From: an uncultured Clostridia bacterium
GTDB taxonomy: Bacteria; Cyanobacteriota; Vampirovibrionia; Gastranaerophilales; Gastranaerophilaceae
Assembly (NCBI GenBank): GCA_945946765.1
Contig: CAMEWS010000005.1
Span: 1-55,046 of the forward strand
Reading direction: 5' to 3'
Length of the DNA stretch: 55,046 nt
The notes beneath the pieces are model-generated. The model had not been told where the DNA came from. It saw only the letters and a list, made by a program, of their open reading frames with translations, and did no database searches. The translations under genes were made by a program, and so were the position numbers. This document shows, piece after piece, positions 27,173 to 35,425 of this stretch (position 1 is its first letter; every line of letters begins with the position of its first letter).

Positions 27173-27930
27173 GATTGTTTGTTCTTATTTTGTATATTAA
27201 ACACTGCACGCAATTTATCTTTAAGTAATTTATTTTCTGCCAAAATCTTTTGATTTAATTCATTAATTTCTTTGAGTTTAACATCCGATTGTGATGATTC
27301 ATTACTGCCCTTGTTAATGCCTGAAAGAATATATCTTTTTTTAGATTCATCTTTTATGTAAAGAATTTTCGCAATATCATTATCCGCCACATAGCCCATA
27401 TCAACAAGAATTTCACCTGTTTTTATTTTTTCATCAGGATGCTCCAGATTATAATGTTTTTGTTTTCTCAAAACATTATCAAGTTCTTCGATATTAATTT
27501 TGTTAATTCTTTTAACAAACTCCCCTATTCGGATTTCACCTGCAATATAATAAATTTCGGCCAATAAAACCGTATTTGCAGGAGGTGTAACGAATTCATT
27601 TTTTAAGCAAGTCAATAAATATTTTGAAGATTCTTCAAGAGTCCAAAAATTATTTAAAGTAATATCAATAACCCGCAATTCTTCCATAAGCGAGCTCAAG
27701 TATTTGTATACATTAAAATCCAACCCCATATTGCGGTTTTGAAGTTCTTGTTTCCCTTTAAAAGTAATTTTCGGTTTATATATAGGATAACTGTCAGTCA
27801 AGGAATAAGACAAATCAAATGTCGGAATTTTTTCCTTTAAATTTTCACCTAAATCAATATACAATGCTTCTTGTATCCATGCCGGAGCACTCAAAATCGT
27901 ATCCATTAATATATTTAAATTGTTTTTCAA
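27169..27930 (-). CDS. Hypothetical protein with MshEN-like motif
   Basis: The 253-aa protein is soluble. The first 110 residues match nothing I know. Residues 128-195 contain RIGEFVKRINKINIEELD and, 40 residues on, TGEILVDMGYVADNDIAKIL. This pairing resembles the MshEN/type II secretion ATPase N-domain, which binds c-di-GMP in some members. The usual arginine and glycine contacts are not obvious, so binding is unproven. The C-terminal 45 residues are a coiled coil. It is translationally coupled to the asparaginase gene and divergent from the FlaG-like gene. Confidence 0.5.
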   Translation of the reverse strand: MKNNLNILMDTILSAPAWIQEALYIDLGENLKEKIPTFDLSYSLTDSYPIYKPKITFKGKQELQNRNMGLDFNVYKYLSSLMEELRVIDITLNNFWTLEESSKYLLTCLKNEFVTPPANTVLLAEIYYIAGEIRIGEFVKRINKINIEELDNVLRKQKHYNLEHPDEKIKTGEILVDMGYVADNDIAKILYIKDESKKRYILSGINKGSNESSQSDVKLKEINELNQKILAENKLLKDKLRAVFNIQNKNKQS

Positions 27931-28038
27931 ATTAAAACTCCATTACAGATTTTTCTTATTAACTACCCAGAGCAACAAAAATATATTATAATATAATAAA
28001 GGATTTAGCAAAATATTTATAAGTTTAATGAGGTATCT

Positions 28039-28515
28039 GTGGGTATAGACGGATTTTCAATGTCAAATTTAGGAATGCAAAGGAATTTAACCTCTGCACA
28101 ACTTGCCAATGAAGTTGAAGCAACCGCAAAGCAAGCTCTTGAAAACCAAATTGCAGATGTTGACGGCGTTGGAAAAAAAGAAAAAGCAGGACGCAAAGAC
28201 CCTGATGCAGCATTTAACGGAACAATCCCTTTTATTCCGGAAGAGGAAGAAGAAGATAAAGAAAACGAAGAAAACTCATCAGAAGAAAACCAAAAACAAG
28301 ATTTACCCAATTTGACACAACAAGAAGAACAAGATACAGATACAGACAAAGACGAAGGCGGACAATATCATTTTAAAATAAACCATAATGGAATGATAGA
28401 AGTTTGGAATACCAACACAAATACTATAATGAGAGAAATATCTCCTGAAGATGCCGCAAAAACATTTGTCAATCTTTCGCAAGCTCCGGGATTATTCGTA
28501 AACAGAAAAATTTAA
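28039..28515 (+). CDS. FlaG-like protein
   Basis: The 158-aa protein has no signal peptide. Residues 1-60 are helical, 70-105 are a Glu/Asp/Gln-rich linker, and 108-158 resemble the FlaG domain: YHFKINHNGMIEVWN, then TNTIMREISPEDAAKTF and GLFVNRK, matching the family pattern of a strand pair, (V/I)xRxIPPE, helix and GLxVD. FlaG proteins modulate flagellar filament growth in other bacteria, yet no flagellar genes lie nearby. The start is GTG 28039 with GAGG upstream; ATG 28060 is an alternative. It converges with rqcH, overlapping it by 4 nt at the stops. Confidence 0.65.
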   Translation: MGIDGFSMSNLGMQRNLTSAQLANEVEATAKQALENQIADVDGVGKKEKAGRKDPDAAFNGTIPFIPEEEEEDKENEENSSEENQKQDLPNLTQQEEQDTDTDKDEGGQYHFKINHNGMIEVWNTNTNTIMREISPEDAAKTFVNLSQAPGLFVNRKI

Positions 28516-30200
28516 TCTACTACTATCTCTGTTTCATTTTTGTACACAACAAAACCTGATTTTGTATTATTAGGGCGTTTTACATATTTACGCAAAGTAT
28601 AAACAACAGGGACTTTTGAAGAATTTTTGGCAGTTGAATACTCTTTTGCCAGTTTTGCAATTTTTAAAATTGTCCCATCTTTCATCTGCTGCGAAGAATT
28701 CTTGGCTTTTGCGATAATATGCGAGCCTGGGGTATTTACAACGTGAAACCAAATATCATTACCCGAAGAAATTTTTGAATACAAATAATCGTTTTGTTTG
28801 TTGTTTTTGCCGATAAATACGCTATAACCGTCAATTTCTAATTTTGTTACATTAATCTCTTTTTCTTTTTTCTTTTTGATATTGTGTTCGTTTTGAGGTT
28901 CAAATTCCGCAGAAATTTCTTTTAACTCCTCATAACTGTTACAAACCTCAATATCATAAATAAGTTGTTTTAATATTATTATTTCCGTTTCTGTTTCTGC
29001 AAGCATTTGCTCCGCAATCTTGTATGCTCTTTTTGCTTTGTTATACATAGCAAAATATTTTTTTGCATTATCTATGACATTCAAATTTTCATCGAGTTCT
29101 ATATTTATATATTCATTTGTTTCATAATCAAATAATCTAACGTTTTTATCAAAAGATTTTATCGCATAAGCATTTGACGTCAGCAAATTACCTTTTTTCA
29201 TATACATATTTGCTTTTTCTTTTTTATCGACTTGTTTTTGTTGATTTTTATATGTATTTAACTGTTTTTGCAGTTCTTTATTTACCTTTGAGGATAATGA
29301 CGATTTTAAGCCTGATATAAGACTTTTTTCGATATTATAGGCAAAATAATCATCAATTAATGAATTAATGTTTTCATATTCAATTCCAATATTATCCACA
29401 CAAGAATAAGCGGAAAAGTCTTTGTTAACGCAATAAGAAAAAGTGTCAGAATCCAAAAATTCATGTAAAGTTACAAATAAATGCTGAAGCTCTGTTTCGC
29501 TTGCAGAATTTGCAATTTTATTAGAATCGATTCCTATTTTTGTGCAAATTTCTTCAACCATAGCCTGTGACAAAGCAAAGTAACGTTGTGCCACTGTTTT
29601 TTTTATTGAATCATCGGATTTTAAAATTGCTGATTTGAACCAATCAAACCTTGTTTGCAAGAGATTTTTCTTGTCCTGTTTTGGAGGATAAACATACGGC
29701 AGACCGCCCGAGAGTTCTCTTTCTTTACTTTTTTCCGCTCCGATATTGTGAGCACAACCGAGTATAATATTGTTATCGGCATTGTAAAGCACGATATTAC
29801 TGTGTTTGCCCATAAGTTCAATGCTCAAACATTCTTCGATTCTATCACCTATTTCGTTATAGTTTTCAAAAGTAAGTTCAATAATCCTTTCAAATTCAGG
29901 GTTGTTTACGGAGATTATACGAGCACCTTCAATGTGTTTTCTTAAAAGCATACAAAACATTGGTGGTTGTTTGGGAATTTCAATATTTCTTTTTAGTTCA
30001 TTCTCTTTATTCATAAAACAAATATGATAAAAAGACGGATTTATATTTATATATAATTTTCTTGACACACCGTTATTTCGCAAATGAAGTATAACCTCAC
30101 GTCTTGTAGGCTGTTGAACCTTTTGCACACGGGCGTTTATTAAAAAGTTTTTGTTTTCCTCAAAAAAGGCTTTTAAAAGCAATGAATCAATTTGTAGCAT
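28512..30200 (-). CDS. rqcH: RqcH/NFACT ribosome quality-control protein
   Basis: RqcH binds stalled 50S-peptidyl-tRNA complexes, recruits tRNA-Ala and adds C-terminal alanine degrons. The 562-aa protein shows NFACT-N (about 1-200, with QPPMFCMLLRKHIEGARI), a helix-hairpin-helix region, a long coiled coil (about 290-430) and NFACT-R near the end (GNDIWFHVVNTPGSHIIAKA). The conserved Asp-Arg pair of NFACT-N reads Glu-Arg here (E104-R105). ATG 30200 gives the normal family start; a TTG at 30221 adds 7 residues. An RqcP homologue at 15713 suggests a working pathway. Confidence 0.9.
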   Translation of the reverse strand: MLQIDSLLLKAFFEENKNFLINARVQKVQQPTRREVILHLRNNGVSRKLYININPSFYHICFMNKENELKRNIEIPKQPPMFCMLLRKHIEGARIISVNNPEFERIIELTFENYNEIGDRIEECLSIELMGKHSNIVLYNADNNIILGCAHNIGAEKSKERELSGGLPYVYPPKQDKKNLLQTRFDWFKSAILKSDDSIKKTVAQRYFALSQAMVEEICTKIGIDSNKIANSASETELQHLFVTLHEFLDSDTFSYCVNKDFSAYSCVDNIGIEYENINSLIDDYFAYNIEKSLISGLKSSLSSKVNKELQKQLNTYKNQQKQVDKKEKANMYMKKGNLLTSNAYAIKSFDKNVRLFDYETNEYINIELDENLNVIDNAKKYFAMYNKAKRAYKIAEQMLAETETEIIILKQLIYDIEVCNSYEELKEISAEFEPQNEHNIKKKKEKEINVTKLEIDGYSVFIGKNNKQNDYLYSKISSGNDIWFHVVNTPGSHIIAKAKNSSQQMKDGTILKIAKLAKEYSTAKNSSKVPVVYTLRKYVKRPNNTKSGFVVYKNETEIVVD

Positions 30201-30275
30201 AACAAAATTATTATATAACAATCTTTGTGATAAAATCTTGATTGTAATTACTTACAAACATGAGGTTATAAAATT

Positions 30276-31955
30276 ATGACAGAATTATCACCATTACAAA
30301 AAGCAAGATTGGCTTTTAAACCCGTTTTGCCGTCTACTCTTGCGGCAGGAATCAAAAAAATTGCCGTTATTGAAGGCGAAAAAACAGAATGTGTAAAAGA
30401 CCAAGAAGAAATCAAAAAACTTTTTGCAAACACATACGGAAAATGCACTGTAACATTTAAATCTGGTGAAGAACAAAATTATGAAGCACGCAATGTTGGT
30501 GTAATCCTTTCCGGCGGACAAGCTCCCGGAGGACACAACGTAGTTGCAGGTTTGTACGATGCGTTAAAACAAGCAAACCCCGAAAGCAAATTGTACGGTT
30601 TCTTGGGCGGTCCTTCAGGTATAATAGAAGGTCAATACATCGAATTTACTGACGAAATCATTGACGCATACAGAAACACAGGCGGTTTTGATATCATCGG
30701 TTCAGGAAGAACAAAACTGGAAACTGAAGAACAGTTTGAAAAATCACTTGCAAACTGCAAAAAACTCAACATTTCAGGTATTGTAATCATCGGCGGTGAC
30801 GACTCAAACACAAACGCAGCAATGCTTGCGGAATGGTTTGTAGCTAAAAATGCTGGTATTCAAGTTATCGGTTGTCCAAAAACCATTGACGGTGACTTGA
30901 AAAACGAACAAATCGAAATTTCTTTCGGCTTTGATACCGCAACAAAAACTTATGCCGAACTGGTAGGCAACATCCAAAGAGATGTAAATTCCGCTAAAAA
31001 ATACTGGCACTTTGTTAAAGTTATGGGAAGAAGCGCTACTCACGTAGCTTTGGAAGTAGCTTTACAAACTCAACCTAACATTACTTTGATTTCTGAAGAA
31101 GTTGAAGAAAAGAAAATGTCATTAAAACAAATCGTTGACTACATGGCTGACATTATTGCAAGACGTGCTAATGCAGGCAAAAACTTCGGTGTTGCATTAA
31201 TTCCCGAAGGTTTGATTGAATTCATCCCCGAAATGAAAACAATGATTGCAAACCTCAACGATGTAATGTCTACATTGGAACAGGATGCTTCATACAACAG
31301 CCTTACAGTTCCCGCCGACAAATTCAACTTTATTGAAAGCAAACTCGAACCTAATAACGCTAAAGTGTTTGAATCTCTTCCTGTTTTAATCAAAGCTCAA
31401 TTGCTTATGGACAGAGACCCTCACGGAAACGTACAAGTTTCTAAGATTGAAACAGAAAAATTGCTTATCGAAATGATTAAAGTTAAACTTGCGGAAATGA
31501 AATCTCAAGGTGAATTTGCAGGCAAATTCTCTGACCAATGCCACTTCTTCGGTTACGAAGGAAGATGTGCGTTCCCGTCAAACTTTGATGCTAATTACTG
31601 CTACGCATTGGGCTTTAACGCTTATGCGCTTATGCAATCCGGCATGACAGGATACCTTTCATCAATCAGAAACACAACTGCTCCTTCTACGGAATGGATT
31701 GCAGGCGGTGTACCGCTTACAATGATGATGAACATGGAAAAACGTCACGGTCACATGAAACCTGTTATCCAAAAAGCATTGGTAAAACTTGACGGCCCCG
31801 TATTCAAAAAACTTGAAGCAAACAGAGAAAACTGGGCAATGAATGATGAATACAAATTCCCCGGTTCTATCCAATATTGGGGACCAAGCGAAGTTTGTGA
31901 CATCACAACACAAACACTTAAACTTGAAAGAGGAGCAGTTTTAGCTTCCGTATAA
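30276..31955 (+). CDS. pfp: PPi-dependent phosphofructokinase, long form
   Basis: The 559-aa protein is the long (plant-beta/Borrelia-like) diphosphate-fructose-6-phosphate 1-phosphotransferase. The substrate motifs point to PPi rather than ATP: GGDDS (173-177, second Asp where ATP enzymes have Gly) and PKTIDGD (201-207, Lys in place of Gly). [13 protein letters not shown] near residue 79 starts the phosphate-binding core. It catalyses the reversible glycolytic step fructose-6-phosphate + PPi to fructose-1,6-bisphosphate + Pi, saving ATP in a fermentative cell. It is a single gene with GAGG upstream of its ATG and a strong terminator. Confidence 0.93.
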   Translation: MTELSPLQKARLAFKPVLPSTLAAGIKKIAVIEGEKTECVKDQEEIKKLFANTYGKCTVTFKSGEEQNYEARNVGVILSGGQAPGGHNVVAGLYDALKQANPESKLYGFLGGPSGIIEGQYIEFTDEIIDAYRNTGGFDIIGSGRTKLETEEQFEKSLANCKKLNISGIVIIGGDDSNTNAAMLAEWFVAKNAGIQVIGCPKTIDGDLKNEQIEISFGFDTATKTYAELVGNIQRDVNSAKKYWHFVKVMGRSATHVALEVALQTQPNITLISEEVEEKKMSLKQIVDYMADIIARRANAGKNFGVALIPEGLIEFIPEMKTMIANLNDVMSTLEQDASYNSLTVPADKFNFIESKLEPNNAKVFESLPVLIKAQLLMDRDPHGNVQVSKIETEKLLIEMIKVKLAEMKSQGEFAGKFSDQCHFFGYEGRCAFPSNFDANYCYALGFNAYALMQSGMTGYLSSIRNTTAPSTEWIAGGVPLTMMMNMEKRHGHMKPVIQKALVKLDGPVFKKLEANRENWAMNDEYKFPGSIQYWGPSEVCDITTQTLKLERGAVLASV

Positions 31956-31970
31956 AAAAGTTTAAAACTA

Positions 31971-32004
31971 AAAGAGGGCTTTAATCTTAAAGCCCTCTTT
32001 TTTT
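31971..32004. terminator. Strong intrinsic terminator after pfp
   Basis: A 12-bp stem AAAGAGGGCTTT/AAAGCCCTCTTT with loop AATCTT is followed by a T run. On the minus strand it reads out into TTTTAGTTTT, so it probably also ends the DUF4013 gene. Confidence 0.85.
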
Positions 32005-32812
32005 ATGCTTGAATTTGCTTTTTATCTATTTCTAGTGTTTCCCGAACAAATTGTGCCTGTATATCATTTGTAACAAGGTACTGATAAAACATTGTGAACG
32101 GTAACGCAAGTATACCAATAACGGTAAGTGTCAAAACCAAATTCAATATACCGATTAGTGAATTTAAGGCAAAAAGGATAACCAAATAAATAAAGAAATT
32201 AAAAAAGTCTTTTTTTATAAATGTATGTATCAATTTAAAATTAAAAAATGAGGAGAATTTTAAATCCGTACTAAAAGCAAGCGTTGCTGCGGCTAAATAT
32301 ATAGTAAAGACAAAAAGTAGTATTAAAAAACACAAAGCCATGAAAAGTATAAGCAAAATACTCAATGACGTATTATCTGATGCTGCCGTTAATATAACTA
32401 ACAAAATCGGTACCGCCATTATTAAGACTAATGCCAATATATAAATAAAAACAGCGAAACTTGCCTTAATCCCGACAGAAAACATATTTCCAAAATTTTC
32501 CCAAGGGAGCAACTCTGCATCAGGGCGAAATATGCGCAAATTTATATTTTTGGCAAAATACCCTGAGGTGAACACACTCAGCACAGACATTGTCAAAAAC
32601 AGAAAACAAAGCAATAGGAATGCTCCTAACATTTGCTCCATAGTCATTTGTTTAAAAACTGATTCATAGTAAGAATCGGGAATATGGTTAACCACTTGAC
32701 CCAAATTAGTAAGAACCAAACCTATTGAAAAAAATCCGCCGATTAAAAATTTCTTTTTCCAATCAGTATCCTTAAACATATACTTAAAAGATTTTTCCAA
32801 ATCCAAACCCAT
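32003..32812 (-). CDS. DUF4013 family membrane protein
   Basis: The 269-aa protein has about six transmembrane helices (near 22-40, 62-82, 112-135, 135-165, 165-190, 205-245). A conserved loop reads LLPWENFGNMFSVGIKA, the Trp-Glu-Asn pattern of DUF4013. The family is uncharacterised and common in archaea and some bacteria. The N-terminus (LEKSFKYMFKDTDWKKKFLIG) is also typical. It converges with pfp at a shared terminator. No partner gene is evident. Confidence 0.75.
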   Translation of the reverse strand: MGLDLEKSFKYMFKDTDWKKKFLIGGFFSIGLVLTNLGQVVNHIPDSYYESVFKQMTMEQMLGAFLLLCFLFLTMSVLSVFTSGYFAKNINLRIFRPDAELLPWENFGNMFSVGIKASFAVFIYILALVLIMAVPILLVILTAASDNTSLSILLILFMALCFLILLFVFTIYLAAATLAFSTDLKFSSFFNFKLIHTFIKKDFFNFFIYLVILFALNSLIGILNLVLTLTVIGILALPFTMFYQYLVTNDIQAQFVRETLEIDKKQIQA

Positions 32813-32913
32813 AATATTCTCCTTTGTTTTAATATAGTCAACAGGTTCCGTTTATAGAAAACAGGTTTTATTAATCTTAGCATGTTGCAAAAATTATGTA
32901 ATAATATATTTAT

Positions 32914-33108
32914 ATGACAAAGCACAGAAAACTCGATGAAAAATGGAAGATTTGCAGTTTTTGCAAATACATAAAGCACTGTACGGTTGGTCAAGGACGT
33001 ATTCAAGACCTTGCGGACAATCCTGTTGCGGTAAATGACATCGGTTGCTTTGATTATGAAATATACAAGAAAAACTACAAGGGCAAACAATTAGGGTTAT
33101 TTCAATAA
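32914..33108 (+). CDS. Small four-cysteine protein
   Basis: The 64-aa protein has cysteines at 14, 17, 23 and 45 (WKICSFCKYIKHC, then IGCFDYE), a spacing that could bind zinc or an iron-sulfur cluster. It is basic and ends in LGLFQ. A TAATAT box ends 6 nt before the ATG, suggesting another leaderless start, though the -35 is poor. It matches no family I recognise. It lies just upstream of tRNA-Gln. Confidence 0.5.
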   Translation: MTKHRKLDEKWKICSFCKYIKHCTVGQGRIQDLADNPVAVNDIGCFDYEIYKKNYKGKQLGLFQ

Positions 33109-33185
33109 ATAATTCTTGACATGACTTTATGTGCCTTATACTATATATATTGCGGACACGTTAAAGTGTCATAAAAAACAAATAT

Positions 33186-33258
33186 TGGGGCGTCGCCAAG
33201 TGGTAAGGCAGCTGGTTTTGGTCCAGCCATTCCGGAGGTTCGAATCCTTCCGCCCCAG
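33186..33258 (+). tRNA. tRNA-Gln (anticodon UUG)
   Basis: Complete cloverleaf of 73 nt. The acceptor stem is TGGGGCG/CGCCCCA with discriminator G. The anticodon stem GCTGG/CCAGC encloses loop TTTTGGT, giving anticodon TTG. The T arm has GGTTCGAATCC. The 3' CCA is not encoded. A U-tailed hairpin follows. Confidence 0.97.
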
Positions 33259-33265
33259 GTTTTCA

Positions 33266-33291
33266 AAAAGTTCTCGAAAGAGAGCTTTTTT
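33266..33291 (+). terminator. Terminator of tRNA-Gln
   Basis: Stem AAGTTCTC/GAGAGCTT (8 bp with one G-T pair), GAAA tetraloop and T run, beginning 8 nt after the tRNA end. Confidence 0.8.
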
Positions 33292-33313
33292 GTTGCGGAA
33301 GGATTCTTCGAAT

Positions 33314-33362
33314 CCCCTCTCGTGAAATATGACATTTAGTCATATTTCCCTCGGCAGAGTGC
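33314..33362. repeat. Dispersed repeat, copy C, with covarying hairpin
   Basis: It begins CCCCTCTC and ends CGGCAGAGTGC like 68-110. Its 9-bp stem AAATATGAC/GTCATATTT has the same ATTTA loop as copy A but two different base pairs, each compensated on the other arm. The structure, not just the sequence, therefore appears to be kept. Confidence 0.55.
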
Positions 33363-33485
33363 CCCAGAAGTAGGATGCGGTATAAAACAATTATTTGCAA
33401 CGATAATATAATTTGACTAAAATATCGGACAGAATAAGAATCTTGATTGTTCTTTATCCGTCATATTATAGTTACATTAAAAAAT

Positions 33486-33505
33486 AATATGCCAATTGGC
33501 ATATT
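33486..33505. promoter_or_regulatory. Perfect 20-nt palindrome
   Basis: AATATGCCAATTGGCATATT is fully self-complementary, so it fits a dimeric regulator site or a very tight hairpin. It lies between the tRNA-Gln terminator and the rubredoxin terminator with no promoter that I can assign to it. Role unknown. Confidence 0.35.
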
Positions 33506-33533
33506 TTGGTGTAAAAATTGCACACTACTGACT

Positions 33534-33569
33534 AAAATGTCGGTCAGGAAAATTCCTAACCGACATTTT
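33534..33569 (-). terminator. Terminator of the rubredoxin gene
   Basis: An 11-bp stem AAAATGTCGGT/ACCGACATTTT, with a 4-bp extension AGGA/TCCT and a small loop. On the minus strand it follows the rubredoxin stop by about 40 nt. Confidence 0.65.
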
Positions 33570-33606
33570 TACATAATTTATTTTCTAAATCTTGAACAAT
33601 ATTCAA

Positions 33607-33747
33607 TTATTCACATTTTTCAAATTGGTCTTTGCCAACGCTACACAATGGACAAACAAAATCTTCAGGTTGATTGGCAAATTCTACATTATCATGTTCT
33701 GCAGGGTCATAAATCCAACCGCAAACACTACATACAAATTTTTCCAT
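33607..33747 (-). CDS. Short rubredoxin-like protein
   Basis: The 46-aa protein was translated by hand from the minus strand. It has two CxxC knuckles, C6/C9 in FVCSVCGWIYDP and C32/C35 in DFVCPLCSVGKDQFE, which would hold one Fe(Cys)4 centre for one-electron transfer, for example to an oxygen- or peroxide-reducing partner. The spacing between knuckles is about seven residues shorter than in classic rubredoxins, though the second knuckle (CPLCSVGKDQFE) is close to the true rubredoxin consensus. AAGGAG lies 7 nt before the ATG. It stands alone with its own terminator; no rubrerythrin or flavodiiron gene is nearby. Confidence 0.88.
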   Translation of the reverse strand: MEKFVCSVCGWIYDPAEHDNVEFANQPEDFVCPLCSVGKDQFEKCE

Positions 33748-33929
33748 CTTTATCTCCTTAAATTAAATCGAACATGCTATTTTTAGCATAAAAATAAAAA
33801 ATTTCCTATACAAATTTAAACCACAGTTTTGTCTTAAACACATTCTTGCAAAAATAGTTTTGTCTTTTGTGCTTTACATATTTCTTCATTTGTTAAAAAA
33901 TAGTTTTATCAGGAGAAAGTAAAATAAAA

Positions 33930-34769
33930 ATGAACACATTTTGGACACTGGTTGAAGCAACTGCGCTTGCGGGCGTATTCGGCACCGGACTTGGCGGTGC
34001 GATTGGTGCTTTGTTCAAAAAAGATTCCAACAAAACAGCCAGTTTGTTATTGAGTTTTGCAGCAGGCGTTATGACGGCGATTGTCTGTTTTGACCTTATA
34101 GTCAGTGCCGTTGAAACAAAAACAAATATTTGGCTTGTCAGCCTTGGAATTGCGGCAGGTGTCGGCATTGTATATTGCTTAAACCTGTTCATTGATAAGG
34201 TGACAAACAACGAGGTTTCGCACATAGACAAAACTCACCCGCAAACAGCTGATGACCTTGATGAAATTATCCACAGTAACCATTTGTCAGTACACATTCA
34301 CAAAAACGATAACAAATTCAACCTTTTTATTGCAGGTATAATCATGGCCTGCGCAATTGCTTTGCACAATTTACCCGAAGGAATGACAATCGGTGCATCT
34401 TATGCAAACACCAAAGGTATAATGGAAGGCTCTGCTTTAGTACTGTCAATACTTATCGGTTTACACAATATTCCCGAAGGTATGGCAATTGCCGTACCGC
34501 TTATCAACGGCGGTGTAAAAAGAAGAATGGCTATTTTAATTACGGCTTTAAGCGGTGCTCCAACAATAATTGGTGCAATTCTCGGATACTGGGTCGGTGA
34601 CATAGGTCCTATGGGGCTGGCGTTGAGTTTAAGTTTTGCAAGCGGTGCAATGTTGTATGTTGTATTCGGTGAAATTTTACCACAATCAATACTAATGTAC
34701 AGAAGCAAGCTCCCGGCATTTTTTGTTATTATCGGTATTCTAATCGGTATGGCAGTTATATTTTCATAA
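33930..34769 (+). CDS. ZIP family metal transporter
   Basis: The 279-aa protein has eight predicted transmembrane helices. The two metal-binding helices carry IALHNLPEGM and IGLHNIPEGM (helices 4 and 5), the core transport site of the ZupT/GufA branch. A cytoplasmic loop rich in His and Asp (about 95-130, with SNHLSVHIHK) is typical for metal sensing. It imports zinc or related divalent metals across the inner membrane. AGGAG precedes the ATG. It is divergent from the rubredoxin gene. A short A-rich gap of about 180 nt separates them and probably holds both promoters. Confidence 0.92.
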   Translation: MNTFWTLVEATALAGVFGTGLGGAIGALFKKDSNKTASLLLSFAAGVMTAIVCFDLIVSAVETKTNIWLVSLGIAAGVGIVYCLNLFIDKVTNNEVSHIDKTHPQTADDLDEIIHSNHLSVHIHKNDNKFNLFIAGIIMACAIALHNLPEGMTIGASYANTKGIMEGSALVLSILIGLHNIPEGMAIAVPLINGGVKRRMAILITALSGAPTIIGAILGYWVGDIGPMGLALSLSFASGAMLYVVFGEILPQSILMYRSKLPAFFVIIGILIGMAVIFS

Positions 34770-34823
34770 ATATCATAAATAGCCTTATAGCATAATGAAA
34801 TTTTTTTATTCTCAGTTAAACAT

Positions 34824-34859
34824 ACATATATATTTCATGGCTGAAGGGAATATATATGT
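34824..34859 (+). promoter_or_regulatory. Hairpin enclosing a ribosome site and start codon
   Basis: A perfect 11-bp AT-rich stem ACATATATATT/AATATATATGT encloses a 14-nt loop containing GAAGGG. The second arm contains the ATG at 34856. If transcribed it would mask the start codon of a 53-codon frame, the way RNA thermometers work. An AT-rich coincidence is possible. Confidence 0.3.
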
Positions 34860-35017
34860 TGAAAAAATTATTGCCGCCCTCTTTGATTAATGCCGCCGTT
34901 ATTGTAATTCCCTCTAAATTATTGTTAAACAACAGCAAAAATATTTATAAAATAAAAATACGGTTAATCGTCCTACAAACATCCAACAATCGTTACATTG
35001 CAACTCTTTGCAATTAG
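34856..35017 (+). CDS. Possible small protein, uncertain
   Basis: A 53-codon frame starts 7 nt after GAAGGG and ends before the thioredoxin gene. The product is hydrophobic then basic (LINAAVIVIP, then KIKIRL) and matches nothing known. No comparison is possible here, so this is only a candidate. It occupies the otherwise gene-free stretch 34770-35101, where apart from this frame and its hairpin I see nothing else. Confidence 0.2.
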   Translation: MLKKLLPPSLINAAVIVIPSKLLLNNSKNIYKIKIRLIVLQTSNNRYIATLCN

Positions 35018-35101
35018 GGAAAAGGTGTTAATTAAACATATGCATAACCAAACTATTGATGAATGTAAAATTTGTAATTCATAAACATAAAAGGAGATTA
35101 T

Positions 35102-35425
35102 ATGTCTAAAGTAATAGAGTTTACAGACGAAAATTTTGATATTCAACTTAAAAACACTGACAAACCTGTTCTGGTTGATTTTTATGCACCGTGGTGCGGA
35201 CATTGCAGAACCCAAGCCCCCATTATAGAAAAACTTGCAGAGGAATTTTCAAACAAGGCTGTTATTGCCGCCTTAAACGTTGATGAAAACAATCAAAAAG
35301 CCTCTCAATATTTCATAAGCGGAATACCGACAATACTTGTCTTTAAAAACAGCAAACTTGTTGAACAAAAAGCAGGTGTACACAGTATTGATGACTTAAA
35401 AAATTTGATAGACAAACACGTATAG
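35102..35425 (+). CDS. trxA: Thioredoxin with WCGHC active site
   Basis: The 107-aa protein is a complete thioredoxin fold. The active site W31-C32-G33-H34-C35 has His where bacterial TrxA has Pro; WCGHC is the disulfide-isomerase type and raises the redox potential. The cis-proline motif GIPTI is present. There is no signal peptide, so it acts in the cytosol. It probably reduces disulfides but may be a poorer reductant than TrxA. AAAGGAG precedes the start. Its stop codon lies inside a terminator shared with the next, convergent gene. Confidence 0.92.
   Translation: MSKVIEFTDENFDIQLKNTDKPVLVDFYAPWCGHCRTQAPIIEKLAEEFSNKAVIAALNVDENNQKASQYFISGIPTILVFKNSKLVEQKAGVHSIDDLKNLIDKHV

Larger units (their letters stand above)
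33259..33606. other. Non-coding region between tRNA-Gln and the rubredoxin gene
   Basis: No credible gene is present. The region holds the tRNA terminator, an inverted copy of 12 nt of the tRNA 3' end, repeat copy C, a 20-nt palindrome and the rubredoxin terminator. Two related segments beginning TGACTAAAAT and continuing ATCGGACAG or GTCGGTCAG lie near 33415 and 33529, the second forming the terminator stem. Confidence 0.6.

Noticed and set aside
33131-33335. Open frames on both strands across tRNA-Gln
   Set aside because: They coincide with a complete tRNA gene and its terminator.
33447-33786. Plus-strand open frames over the rubredoxin locus
   Set aside because: The minus strand encodes a clear CxxC protein with a good ribosome site and terminator; the plus frames give no motif.
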